From NCBI GenBank assembly GCA_027579435.1, contig JANBPK010001372.1, positions 1 through 18,735 on the forward strand: DNA of 18,735 bases, written 5' to 3'. Made by a program: the position numbers and the translations under genes. This document shows positions 10,021 to 18,735 of this stretch, one piece after another. The notes under the pieces were generated by a model that saw only the letters and a list, made by a program, of their open reading frames with translations, was not told where the DNA came from and searched no databases. The DNA comes from Candolleomyces eurysporus (taxonomy: Eukaryota > Basidiomycota > Agaricomycetes > Agaricales > Psathyrellaceae). Numbering within the stretch: position 1 is the first letter of the stretch; each line of letters starts with the position of its first letter.

Positions 10021-10123
10021 CAGCGTCTGGCCTGGAGCAAGCCGTGCCAAGCCCGCCGAAACTAAATATTTGATCACTAGAAACAGTTTACCCGCACTTC
10101 CAGGCCGCCGTCGATCGTACAAG

Positions 10124-13100
10124 ATGACCTCTGCGCCAGTTCCCCTGGCCTCTGCTGCCCTTGCTGCCTTCAACCGCATCTTCCACCCCAACAGACAGCC
10201 TCAGAACATGCCCAGGTCTCCCGATGCCCCCTTCTCCGCGCCCCAGCAGTCCCCCTCGCCTTTCTCCCCCGCCTCCGCCGCCTCCTTCTCCACCGCCCCC
10301 AGCGACTACGACGCCTATCTCGCGAACCCCGCCTACGTCCCCACCGGTGATCTCGCCGCCGCGTCTTACGAGTACGTGTGCCGGAAATGTCCTTTGATGA
10401 TGTTTGTTGACGTTTCGCGCAGTTATTCCAATGCCAACAACCCCGGCGACTGTAGCAATTATATCACCTGGTCACCCCCACCTGCCCATGCCAGTCAGAG
10501 GCAGCAGCAGATCGTAAGTGTCCCATCGATCCAACGCAATAATAACGATTTCTGACTTGATTTATTTCCGACATCAACCATCATGCGTTCTCTCCGCTTA
10601 CTCGCCTCCCTTGTCCGCCCTCTACCACCACACCCTCTGCAAAATCCATGGTGGGGCTCTAGCATATTGGAACCGCCACTGTATCGTCGATAGGTGGGGC
10701 GACAGCAGGCTCGAGCAGCAGTGGACCAGCGACTGGCTCTCTCAGCGAGGGCACCGCCACCCAGATCCACCCTCCTCCAGCTCAGCCACCTGCTGCCATT
10801 CACTCTCCTACTCCCAGTCGCCGTCCTCAGGAAAGCTATTCCCAGGCGATGCCTTATAGGCAGCAGCAGCACCAACAGCTTCCGGCTATCGTGACCCAGG
10901 CCAGCTCTAACTCTCAGCAATACTTGTTCGATTTGGATATGGAAGAGTGGCACCATCCATCTCCGACTACGAATGCTACTCAGTACGCTTCTGATCAAGT
11001 CAACCAGCAGCCTCCCTCCCATCCTAGCGTCTTTGCCCTCAATCTCAATCTACCTATGGGTAATCCGTCCGTTTCACCAACGTCATCAATGGCTTCGCTT
11101 TCGCCCAGCCAGGTTCCTCTACCACTGACGCCTGCCATCGCAGGCCCACTCACACCTTTGTCAGCGACCTCTGGTGGGATGCTTGGCTCACCTACGGCCT
11201 CTNGCCCCCGTTCCTTTGGCTTCTTCCCTTCCGAATAGGACCGGTTCTGCTGCTGCATACTCATATCACAATCAGCAGCACGCCGCCTATTCTCATGATG
11301 GACTCGCTGCTCGGCGAGCGTCTACCACTATGCAACTGCCGCCTTCTCCTCCCGTATCTGCCTCTCCGTCTTCTCCGTATCCCTCCAATCCTCATCATCA
11401 GCATCAACGCCAAACATCTGGAAATGCCTACCATCCTTACGCGAGGTACCCGCAACAGCAACGCCGTTCACCCTTGCAGCACCCCAACAGCCGGTCTTCT
11501 CCGCTGAGCCAACCTGGGTATGCAGCGGTGGACGAGTTCAACGGCGTCGACAGCTCTCATGCGGGACAGTACAGGGAGTATGGTCGGGACAGACGGGGGA
11601 GCCACACCTCAGGATATTCTGGTGCTGTGCAACCGCAGCAACAAGTTCCCATCGCCTCATACTCCCAACCGCAAGACCCTCAATACGACCAACGAAGACA
11701 CGCTCACTCGGCGCCTTCCTCAGCGCCTATGGCGTATTACGACCTCTCGTCGGATGTGGCAGCGCAAGAACAACAGCACCAGCAATATTCTGCTCAATAC
11801 CAGCAGCCCCCGAGAATTTCACAGCCCTATACCTCCCCACCTCAGCTTCAACTTGTCCATATCCCCCCCNTACACCTCACACAATGTGCATGGGCATGGT
11901 CCACGCTCAGCGTCATCTTCGTCATCGACTTCCTCTCATATTACGACCTCCTCTTCCTCCACTCACTCCACGGTCTCTTCGGCCTCTTCTTACGCCCCTG
12001 GTACGCCTCTATCTTCGTCGCTTACGTCTTCGAATGGAGGCGCATCTGCGACGAAGGTCTTGAGCGATATGATGGCCAGTTCGAGTGTGACCTGCATTCC
12101 GAACGTCCAAGATGTTCAGACCCAGCACCATCTTTCCGAGTTGGATGTTAGCGAGGGATTGGGGGCGGGGATGAGGTTGGATGGGATCGGGATGGTTGGA
12201 TCGGAAGGGATGGATGTGGATGTCGTTGTGAACCCGATGGAAATCGAGATGGCAGCTCCCCATGCGTATGCCCAACGCCAGCAGCAGCACCAACCACATG
12301 CTCAACCACCAACACACGTTGAGCGGCCGATACCTTCGCCCATTTCTTCGGTTCATAGTCACCAGCACCAGCAACAGCCCCACCAATCTTCGTCGGCTCC
12401 GTCGATGAATGCGGGTATTTCGCCTCAGCTTGTGATGGACCATCCACATATGTTGTTTGATGACGAACCATCGCCCATCGATGTATTTACGGATTACTCT
12501 TCGGTGGCAGGGGAGTACGTGTTGATCGACTTGAGGGATCCTGCCCTCGAGGGTCAAGCACAGCAACAGGACCTGGAGCAGGGTGGTATTGGGAGCGGCG
12601 GAGTGCAGGCCGTCGTGCAGGAGTGGCAGAGGGCCGGGGGAGAATACGATAGTGCCGACTCGGACTCGGAGTCGGATGCATCGGATGATGACCAAGACGA
12701 GGGTGAAGTTGGAGGTGAAAAGCCTGACGCTCAGGTTACCCCGCCGGTGTCCTCGGCTCGGCGGGTTTCACCCAAGGCTGATGCGAATCCTGCGAGGAGG
12801 AGGCCTGGACGACCCAAGACGAAGGCTCAGCAGCCNTCTTGGGCATGCTGGAGACGCTGTCGCCAACTCGGCTTTCACCACTAGCGTGCCGCCATCGAGT
12901 TACGCGTCCAGAGGGCCCAGTTCGACGACCAAGGCTGGAGATTTCCCTGCGAGGCCGCCTACGAAACGTGCTTCGACCAGGACTATCACACCTGCTACCG
13001 CCAATCGCACTTCAAGGCCGAGGGCGAGCACGCAGACCTTGACGCAGAAAACGGCTCGTGGATCAGCTTCAGCTGGAGCTGACTCCACGACCGAAGGGAG

Positions 13101-14274
13101 CGAGGGTGCAGGAGAGGTTATTGATCTGGACGCCGAGGGTGAGGCGGAGGAGGGCGATCAGGATGCCGAAGGGATGATGGATGAAGACGCTAGTGGGGAG
13201 GAGGAGGTCGTCGAGGATGACGACGATGAAGACGAGGCGGATGACATGTCGGACGAGAGCAGCTCCGAATACGATGACGAGAAGGATGGTGAATTCGTCC
13301 TGCGCTCCAGGTCACGGTCGAGGCCCGCAGCCTCTCGAGCGAACTCGAGGGTGAAGCGAGGCGCAGCGGCCACCGGCTCAGCTGGGAGGAGCTTGCGCAC
13401 CCGCAAGTCGAGCTCGAACACGAGTGGAGGGAGTGCGTCGGCCAATGCGAGGTATAANCCCTTACTCGTCGTATGCTGCGACTGCCTCGGGTGCGGAGGT
13501 GCCGACGACTGCTACGACCCACTCGAACGTCATCGCAGCCTCCATCCCCGGGNTACGAACCCTCAGTGCGACCCTTGCCAACGCCGGTCTTACCATCCCG
13601 GGTGTCGGCGTGAAGACTGAGAATTTNGGCGAGGGTCTCCTCTGCCCATCACCATCGCCGTCTGTGTCGTCGTCGATNTCGGCGAGTGTTATGAACGCTG
13701 GGATGATTCTCCAGGGCTCTGGGAGGAATAGGAAGCCGAGGCCCGCCACCAACCTGCCTGTCCCCGTTCCTGTCCCGAATTTGACCAAGAAGAGTCGGGG
13801 AAGGAGGGTGCCGACGGTTAGCAGTTTGGAGGAGCTGAGGAAGGTGGCTACTAGTCAGGGTGCGTTTATTTCCTTTGTGTTACTTATNTTCTGATAGTTG
13901 ACGTNGTGCGCTGTGTAGAAGGCAGCTCGAGCTCGAACGCGACTGCGTCCTCTAGCCGGGGACGCAAGAGTCGTGGTGGAGGTACTGGGTCTGGCTCTAA
14001 GGGTACACGGATGTATCTGTGCGACGTGGAAGGATGCGGAAAGTGCTTTGCTCGTGGTGAGCACTTGAAGCGACACGTTCGTAGTATTCATACCAACGAA
14101 AAGCGTACGTTTACTGTCTACCNTCGGGGGAATTCAGCTTACTTATCCTGTTTTCTTGCAGCACATACTTGTCCCTACCCGGGCTGTGGCAAAGACTTNA
14201 GCCGACATGATAATCTCGGCCAGCATATGCGGGTGCATAAAGATTTCATTCCCCCGCCTTCTGTCAAAGCTTGA
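10124..14274 (+). CDS. C2H2 zinc-finger transcription factor, two C-terminal fingers, 5 exons
   Basis: Exons as I read them: 10124-10371, 10423-10513, 10663-13859, 13919-14104, 14162-14274. All junctions are GT-AG with matching phases. Exon 3 stays open only if single Ns at 11203, 11870, 12836 and 13458 are treated as spurious; the product is then 1,276 aa. The ATG is the first in its frame and has A at -3. Domains: Q/P/S/H-rich low-complexity sequence over most of residues 1-770; acidic cluster ~776-800; AT-hook-like RRRPGRPKTK at ~824; long acidic run ~932-990; basic Arg/Ser stretch ~993-1035 (possible NLS). Finger 1 is C1212, C1217, H1230, H1235 (CX4C-X12-HX4H). Finger 2 is C1243, C1248, H1261, H1265 (CX4C-X12-HX3H). 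The finger linker TNEKP and recognition helices RGEHLKR and RHDNLGQ resemble yeast Msn2/Msn4. Agaricomycete C2H2 regulators of fruiting are another possible relative. Nuclear, DNA-binding role inferred; target genes unknown. Confidence 0.9.
10372..10422 (+). other. Intron 1 of the C2H2 gene
   Basis: Donor GTACGT and acceptor CGCAG; 51 nt. The length is a multiple of three and the intron has no stop, so reading through does not break the frame. Splicing gives the Tyr-rich junction SYDYSNANN. A TTGAC element shortly before the acceptor can serve as branch site. Retention would add 17 residues; I cannot tell from sequence whether that happens. Confidence 0.7.
10514..10662 (+). other. Intron 2 of the C2H2 gene (149 nt)
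   Basis: Donor GTAAGT directly after an ATC codon. Reading on, the first AG after the donor is at 10661-10662, behind a pyrimidine-rich stretch, and it restores phase 0 into the open frame of exon 3 (HIGTATVSSIGG). An alternative AG at 10692-10693 is out of phase. This is 2.5-3 times the length of the other introns here. Confidence 0.7.
13860..13918 (+). other. Intron 3 of the C2H2 gene
   Basis: Donor GTGCGT, acceptor TGTAG, 59 nt, phase 1 (G|AA makes Glu1178). It contains Ns at 13888 and 13905, so its exact length is uncertain. A TTGAC element lies about 15 nt before the acceptor. The intron separates the large disordered exon from the exon with finger 1. Confidence 0.8.
14105..14161 (+). 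other. Intron 4 of the C2H2 gene, in the inter-finger linker
   Basis: Donor GTACGT and acceptor TTGCAG, 57 nt, phase 1. It splits the proline codon of the TNEKP linker between the two zinc fingers. Splicing gives the canonical linker followed by HTCPYPGC; without splicing the linker is lost, which makes this junction very secure. One N lies inside it at 14123. Confidence 0.88.
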
Positions 14275-14990
14275 AAAGGCTTTGGCATATTTTTTGCAAC
14301 TCCACCCTTTGCTTTTCGGGGTGGCCTCTTNTTACTACGGTTTCAATCTTACGACCACCAGGATTTCGATATGACGAAAACCCACTCATGGACATCTCAT
14401 TTTTTTCTCATCTTTCNGAATCTTGATACTACTAATATGTGGGACTTTCTACCTTTCATTTTGGCTCCCTCTCTTTGTGCATGTACGCCCACGACTGTGT
14501 TGTTTGTTTGTGCATTATGCCTTCCTTTGCTGTACCGATGTTCATTTTGGACACTGTCCGTTCCTTCTTCCTTTAATCCTCCTTATCTTGGGCTTTGTGT
14601 TCGCTCCTCCTTCCTCTTCCCCTCCTCTTTTTGGGCTTTTTGCGTCGTTTNCCCCCGTTCCGTTGACCCCGTCGTTCACAAGCNCTCGCCTAAAAAATGT
14701 CTATTATACCATCACCTGTATAACGCTCTACTTTACTACTCTGCACGTCGCATCTGGGACTTTCTCTCCGCCTTTGTTTTTGTCTCTCGTTTGCACATCT
14801 CTACCACACTTCCACAGCTACCTCTAGCACCAACAAACTTGTCTTCACCTCTTCCTGTACCGCCTTCTCTCCTTTGTCAACGATTCGATGTTGCAAAGCA
14901 ACGTTACCCAACCAACCCGACTGCAGCTTCCTTGACCTTGATACGTAATATGTAATACCTTCTTTCGTTTGAACCTCCNTTGCTGCGCCT
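14275..14990 (+). other. T/C-rich 3' flank, probable 3' UTR and terminator region
   Basis: Downstream of the C2H2 stop the + strand becomes rich in T and C for about 700 bases with several Ns. A hairpin-capable CCACCC...GGGTGG pair sits at 14302-14324. Hydrophobic reading frames here (for example 14423-14827) follow from the T-rich composition and have no domain features. I see no classical AATAAA signal, which is usual in fungi. Confidence 0.45.
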
Positions 14991-15090
14991 CCCTGTATGT
15001 ATCTGATGACGAGTCATTTACGTGTACATTTTTCATTTGATACCAATATTGCATGCTTTTCCTGTTTGTATTGGTTTTGACAGCGCTGTA

Positions 15091-15136
15091 CGACTGAAAC
15101 GCTTCTCGACTGAAACGCTTCNCTGGCCTCTGGCCT
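15091..15136. repeat. Two adjacent tandem microduplications
   Basis: CGACTGAAACGCTTC occurs twice at a 16-base period (15091 and 15107). It is followed directly by CTGGCCT twice (15123-15136). An N at 15122 ends the second long copy. Confidence 0.75.
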
Positions 15137-15143
15137 CTCNTAC

Positions 15144-15170
15144 CCGCTGTCGGCCGATGGGCCGAAGCGG
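15144..15170. repeat. GC-rich hairpin, 11-bp stem with one bulge
   Basis: CCGCT-G-TCGGCC, loop GATG, GGCCGA-AGCGG: eleven pairs, a single bulged G and a tetraloop. It lies downstream of the C2H2 gene, beyond its T/C-rich flank, and just after two microduplications (15091-15136). Confidence 0.6.
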
Positions 15171-16540
15171 CAAACATCGTCCATTCATCTGCAAGGGCAG
15201 TGATCCAAGCCAGCCCAAGCCCGGATGACCCAAGATGACTGGGGATGACCCCATCGAAATCTCATCCACAGAGAACCGGCTGGAGATAAGACNCCAGCAT
15301 CTACATACCGCCGTCCTAGTCGCGGCGCCGAGGAAGGGAAATCAACGCACTCAATTGCAAAGACGCTGTGCTTCGAACTCGAAAGGTATAGCCAGCCTGT
15401 ATTGCTGCCTCGCTGACCACGCTCGAGTGCCAGATACATACATCCCGAGGGTTCTTTGCGTGGTCTGCGTTGAGAGCCGTTCCTCGGCATATGGACATGA
15501 AATGGAACCTTGTGCAGGTTTGTATTGACGAAGACGCACAAGCTTAGCTTGCGTGATGATCGTCTACTCCCATATGCGGAGGATCGACCTGCCGACGTGT
15601 TCTCTGAGAGAGCTTGAGCGTCGTTGCCGAGGTACTTTTTGCAGCCTTTGATCTTCTTTCGTTTCCGGTGAGACTAGGGATGGGGTCGTTCGTTGCCTCA
15701 CNGCTTCATGACGTCGCAACAGCGAAGCNAAGGTGTTGAAGCAAGAGTGACGAGTGGTTGCGGCAGTACGCAATGGCTGGCAAGAGTCAAATCTCCTTCC
15801 TNGGGCTCGACATAGCAAGGAAACTGCGATTCCCTCAAAAACCACCGTATATCCCAGATTAGCATAGTCTACACTGATCCTTCTGAGCCTTGTGCTATCC
15901 AGTTTCGAGAAGCGCCAGGAAGCAACCCAAGAGAAGATGCTCACCGTCAACAGCCGCCGCCCTGGTACGGTGCATCCTCGCCGTTGTTCGGATTTCCCGC
16001 TCACCGGGGCTGTACCCTTAGCTTTACTACAATATATCTCTACGAATCCAGTATTTCTTTCACTATGGAGACTGGTATCAGATTTCTGGTCTCCCTTTAC
16101 AGCAAGTAACCTGGCCGTAACAGTCCACTATCTCCCATGGACGTCGGAGNTGCTCCATCTTCATGGTCACTCGCAGCGCCATAGGGTGATGCGATCTGAG
16201 CGTACCGACTAAACAATCCGAGCAGATGGACATTCAGAAANGTCTGTTCCGCCTCTATTCATGTTTCCTCTTGCTTACGTCCAGGCACCGGATGTGTCTA
16301 TCTATACTCACCTGNGCACACGGCGATGGGTTCGGGAATANCACTTGCCGAACCCGGACAGCGCCCGNCAAGTGACGAAGTTTGAAATTTCAAAGCAACA
16401 CAGCGCANATTGAGAGNTGTTGANGGACTACAAGGAANGACNGTAAGGAGCAGGGATGCCAGCGAGATACATGCAGCTGACAAAAAATGAAATTCAATGC
16501 CCACCTCCCACACGTGGTGTTTAATTCTAACTTTCCGATC

Positions 16541-17433
16541 TCAGGCTATCTCTGCATGGGAAACGGTGGCCCAGTGTCGTGCGCCACCACATTTCAGGGT
16601 AGCGTCGGTACAGGTCGGTACTCCAGCCCGTAACAAGTACTTCCAAATTGGTCGCAGTCNACGCCCCCCAAAAAGGACTAGTGGAAGATCTCCATCATCG
16701 GCTAAAATGACTTTGTGGCTGATTGGTGGGAAGGCTTGGAGAATTCTGTCAGTGTCGTTTTTGATTGTCTCTAGATCGCGATTCAGGTTACCAGCAGGCG
16801 GCGTGCCTTTCACCTCCCCAGCAACCGGCGTAGCCGTGCCTTAGAGACTTTGTTCTGCAGGTTGAGCGCATTGGTGAGATGCCAGACTGTCGTCGACAGG
16901 AAGAAGGCATTCAGATTCCATTTATGTTCGAAATCAAGATGACCTTTGATCCATCACACATCAGGAATCAGCACGCCTTCGCCCCAACCACGCGATGTCC
17001 TGCAATTCGGGGCGCAAAAAGGAAAGTACAACTGTTACACCATGTGGAGTCGGTGGTTCGGCCAATAAAGAGATCGCATCGGTTACTTTTGCTCTGAACG
17101 TTGTACGAACGTCGGAGATACGGTATGCAGGGTCCATCCAAGCTGGCTGTCCCGAAAGCCAAATTTCTTGCAGCGTGGTTGGAAAAATGAAGGTGACCCA
17201 ATATGGCTGAAACGGGTTCTTACGGTTGTCCCTGGGGCATAGCCATCTCAGTTCTACAAAATGTGGTCAGCGAGACTCGAACGCCGAACCTCGGTGCCTA
17301 TTCCGAGAACACGACAATCGAGCAAGCGGCCTACGCAGTGACAGCCCATGACAGAAGGGTGAAGTTGACCGGAGGTGAAGTTTCTGGCGTTTACATTGTG
17401 CTTGAACTTCACCAGAATCCAGGTCACGATGGA
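16541..17433 (-). pseudogene. Broken minus-strand gene of unknown family (decayed or mis-sequenced)
   Basis: Successive minus-strand frames each look like ordinary protein but are interrupted. 17433-17257 includes NARNFTSGQLHPSVMGCH. 17266-16964 includes KNPFQPYWVTFIFPTTLQEI and GVTVVLSFLRPELQDIAW. 16953-16813 includes HKWNLNAFFLSTTVWHLTNA. 16840-16541 includes ETIKNDTDRILQAFPPISHK and GLRPIWKYLLRAG (its first residue spans an N). Transitions need about one base gained or lost, for example near GGGGCG at 16981 and AAGGCA at 16840, plus a TGA at 16956-16954. Upstream frames to ~17,700 may belong too. Indels of this kind fit either a pseudogene or uncorrected homopolymer errors, since the C2H2 gene shows the same error type. 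I do not recognise the family. Open frames near 100 codons can arise by chance in 18.7 kb, so the case rests on four in succession with protein-like composition. Confidence 0.35.
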
Positions 17434-18274
17434 TCAGGCCCAATCTGAAAGCATTGAGTAAGGCAATGGGGTCGGAACAAAGGGCAAAGCCATCATGGTG
17501 CAAATGGACACTCTTGGAACCTGTTTAGGCGCTCTCCGTTACGCGACTAATTTTACCGATTTGTGCAGGGGCGACACTCTGCTCGTCACGGTTTGTACGA
17601 ACACAGAAAATCAGCTCCCAGTGTGGTAGCAGCGCCAGTAACTGCGACTTGAAACATCTCGAACATCTACCTTTGGCATTGTACTCGAGGCCACCGTGTA
17701 GACCTCGGATGACTTCTACGCACCTGTACTCGAACGTTGGACCAGCCTCTCGGTCCGATTGAGACCACCAAGCTGACTCGATTTGGAAGGATGACTTCCC
17801 AAATGGGTTATATCGCCTAGTATCTCAACGCGCGTGTCAGGCTCCCATGAGCTAGAAGTTTACTCCCCTGCAAATTATAATTGGGTGCAAAGGGAGAATA
17901 GAAAGGATCGTAGGGAACTGATAATGAAGAGTCTGTTCATTGATAGCCACACCAGTGAACCCCTTAACACTCTTGCCCAATAGACCACCTGATATTTTGT
18001 GCGTTAGCTTCTGGCTGCACTCCACCTCTTTAATGTGACTCTATCACCGACTCCAGTGAGAACCCTGAGGAAGAGGCATTCAAACACTTGAGTTCGAGGG
18101 CGATTACAGAGAAGACTGAGGAACGAACAAGGGGACAGAAATATGGAAAGATAGCTTCCCAAAANTGGTTGTAGCATGTTCTCTGTTGGCATTAACCGTT
18201 TAAATAGATACAGATTACATTCCAAATATCGCCAGTAGTTCTATTAGAAGTCAGTCCGTGGTATGATTGAATCC
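17434..18274. other. 3' flank of the J-domain gene and possible 5' part of the broken gene
   Basis: Bases next to 18274 should be the 3' UTR of the J-domain gene on the minus strand. Between 17,434 and 17,730 minus-strand frames such as one containing CSRCFKSQLLALLPHWELIF could be earlier exons of the broken gene, but I cannot join them with confidence. Confidence 0.35.
17784..18175. repeat. Possible diverged direct repeat pair
   Basis: TGGAAGGATGACTTCCCAAA near 17784 and TGGAAAGATAGCTTCCCAAA near 18144 match at 17 of 20 bases. Each copy can form a small GGAAR...CTTCC hairpin. Sequence outside this core is only loosely alike, so this could be chance or an old duplication. Confidence 0.3.
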
Positions 18275-18735
18275 TCATTGCTTGAACGCCAGCCAAGCTT
18301 CGTTCAATGTACCAAACACGCCTCCAGCGATCATCCTCTGCTCGACCGATGAGTTATTGGCATTGAGCTGTAAGGATATATGTCAGCGCCAATGGCAAGA
18401 TAGCGATATAAAATGGCGTTCAACATACCTTATCAGGATGTACCCTTGCCACCGACTTCATATACCACTTCTTCACACCTCCACCACTGACCAAATCAGC
18501 CATTCCAGGCTTACCGCCCATATCCTTGATCACTTCCTCCCAGAGGATAGTGTCCAGACTAGCCAGTAAAGCACGGAGGTTGGTCTCCTTTCCTTTCTTC
18601 CACGCTAGGAGTTTAGTTTCCACTGCATCTTTGAGCTGGTGCTTCAAAGCATCCTCCGCCTCGCTTGCGCTAACTTGCGCACGATACGCCTTTACCGCTT
18701 CACCTGACGGTGCAGCGCTTTTCGAAGCCGCGGGG
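18275..18735 (-). CDS. Auxilin/Swa2-like J-domain protein, C-terminal part (runs off window)
   Basis: Two exons are visible on the minus strand: 18735-18429 (partial, continues beyond the window) and 18367-18275, joined across a 61-nt intron with donor GTATGT and acceptor TTACAG, phase 0. They encode the last ~132 residues. A charged helical segment leads into LLAWKKGKETNLRALLASLD, then WEEV, KKWYMKSVARVHPDK with the HPD catalytic tripeptide of J domains (18440-18432), then after the intron LNANNSSVEQRMIAGGVFG and NEAWLAFKQ, and stop. This layout, with the J domain at the extreme C terminus and WxxV before HPD, is that of auxilin/Swa2. Those co-chaperones recruit Hsp70 to strip clathrin from coated vesicles. 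The clathrin-binding and UBA/TPR parts would lie outside the window. The gene converges on the C2H2 gene. Confidence 0.92.
18368..18428 (-). other. Intron in the J-domain gene, directly after HPDK
   Basis: 61 nt, GTATGT...TTACAG on the minus strand, with a CTGAC branch-like element about 15 nt before the acceptor. It lies right after the Lys following the HPD motif, in phase 0. Reading through meets a stop after two codons, so splicing is needed to complete the J domain. Confidence 0.85.

Larger units (their letters stand above)
14991..16540. other. N-rich unassigned DNA between convergent genes
   Basis: At least fifteen single Ns occur here, so reading frames are unreliable. A minus-strand frame continues from 16513 to 16298 in the same frame as the end of the broken gene, and could be its last exon. 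Frames at 15564-16004 (-) and 15185-15541 (-) show no domain. A TGGGG-ATGA-CCCCA hairpin lies at 15240-15253. Confidence 0.4.

Noticed and set aside
10495..11022. 175-residue minus-strand ORF across intron 2 and the start of exon 3
   Set aside because: Antisense shadow of a Q/S/P-rich coding exon and intron; Arg-rich translation without features.
12009..12695. 228-residue minus-strand ORF antisense to the regulator
   Set aside because: It is a shadow of the GC-biased coding frame of exon 3; its composition is low-complexity Arg/Leu/His with no domain.
13459..13620. Cys-rich frame resembling a PHD- or RING-like finger
   Set aside because: It appears only if the N at 13458 is read as a base. 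Dropping that N gives the frame that continues through exon 3 into the splice site before the true zinc fingers.
14423..14827. Hydrophobic + strand ORF resembling a multi-pass membrane protein
   Set aside because: It lies in the T/C-rich 3' flank of the C2H2 gene and contains Ns. Leu/Phe/Cys/Pro-rich translations are what such base composition gives, and there is no motif or polar loop pattern.
17265..17345. tRNA-like T-arm (GTTCGAGTC on the minus strand)
   Set aside because: The flanking bases do not pair as a T stem, no acceptor stem or A box fits, and the segment overlaps the protein-like frames of the broken gene.
17203..17448. 81-codon + strand ORF with plausible composition
   Set aside because: It is antisense to the minus-strand frames that form a longer chain, has no introns or domain, and its length is expected by chance.

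Overview
The window looks like a piece of a filamentous fungal nuclear genome, most likely a basidiomycete (agaricomycete-type). The two secure genes carry short GT-AG introns (51, 59, 57 and 61 nt, plus one of 149 nt). Coding DNA is GC-rich at third positions, and the pre-ATG region is pyrimidine-rich. There is no sign of operons, Shine-Dalgarno sites or CRISPR. The sequence is draft quality: scattered single N characters lie almost entirely right of base 11,200. In one gene, four of these Ns behave as spurious extra bases that break the reading frame.

Layout. (1) Bases 1-9,900 are gene-poor. I find no gene there that I can name. There are two weak split-ORF candidates (1551-2101 and 2458-3015) and one isolated intron-like signature (6812-6857). 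Repeats and palindromes include a two-copy ~105-bp tandem repeat (5704-5920), a diverged ~70-bp direct repeat (2157-2334), strong hairpins (5652-5669, 7473-7496), nested inverted repeats (8413-8498) and a cluster of GACGTC palindromes (4545-4668). (2) Bases 9,720-10,123 look like promoter and leader for the next gene: overlapping GATA sites, a palindromic CCAAT box and a CT-rich tract. (3) Bases 10,124-14,274 (+) hold a five-exon gene. After splicing and skipping the four spurious Ns it encodes a ~1,276-residue protein with long Q/P/S-rich regions, two acidic segments, an AT-hook-like motif and two C-terminal C2H2 zinc fingers. It is a transcription factor with Msn2/Msn4-type finger residues. 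(4) Bases 14,275-16,300 are a T/C-rich 3' flank followed by unassigned DNA with many Ns. (5) Bases 16,541-17,433 (-) contain a chain of protein-like frames broken by stops and frameshifts, which I read as a decayed or badly sequenced gene of unknown family. (6) Bases 18,275-18,735 (-) are the last two exons of an auxilin/Swa2-type J-domain protein, cut by the window edge.

The zinc-finger gene and the J-domain gene are convergent and functionally unrelated: one a nuclear regulator, the other a clathrin-coat disassembly co-chaperone. I see no multi-gene system. The items most worth checking are the reconstructed zinc-finger regulator, the broken minus-strand gene between the two secure genes, and the repeat and palindrome content of the left half.
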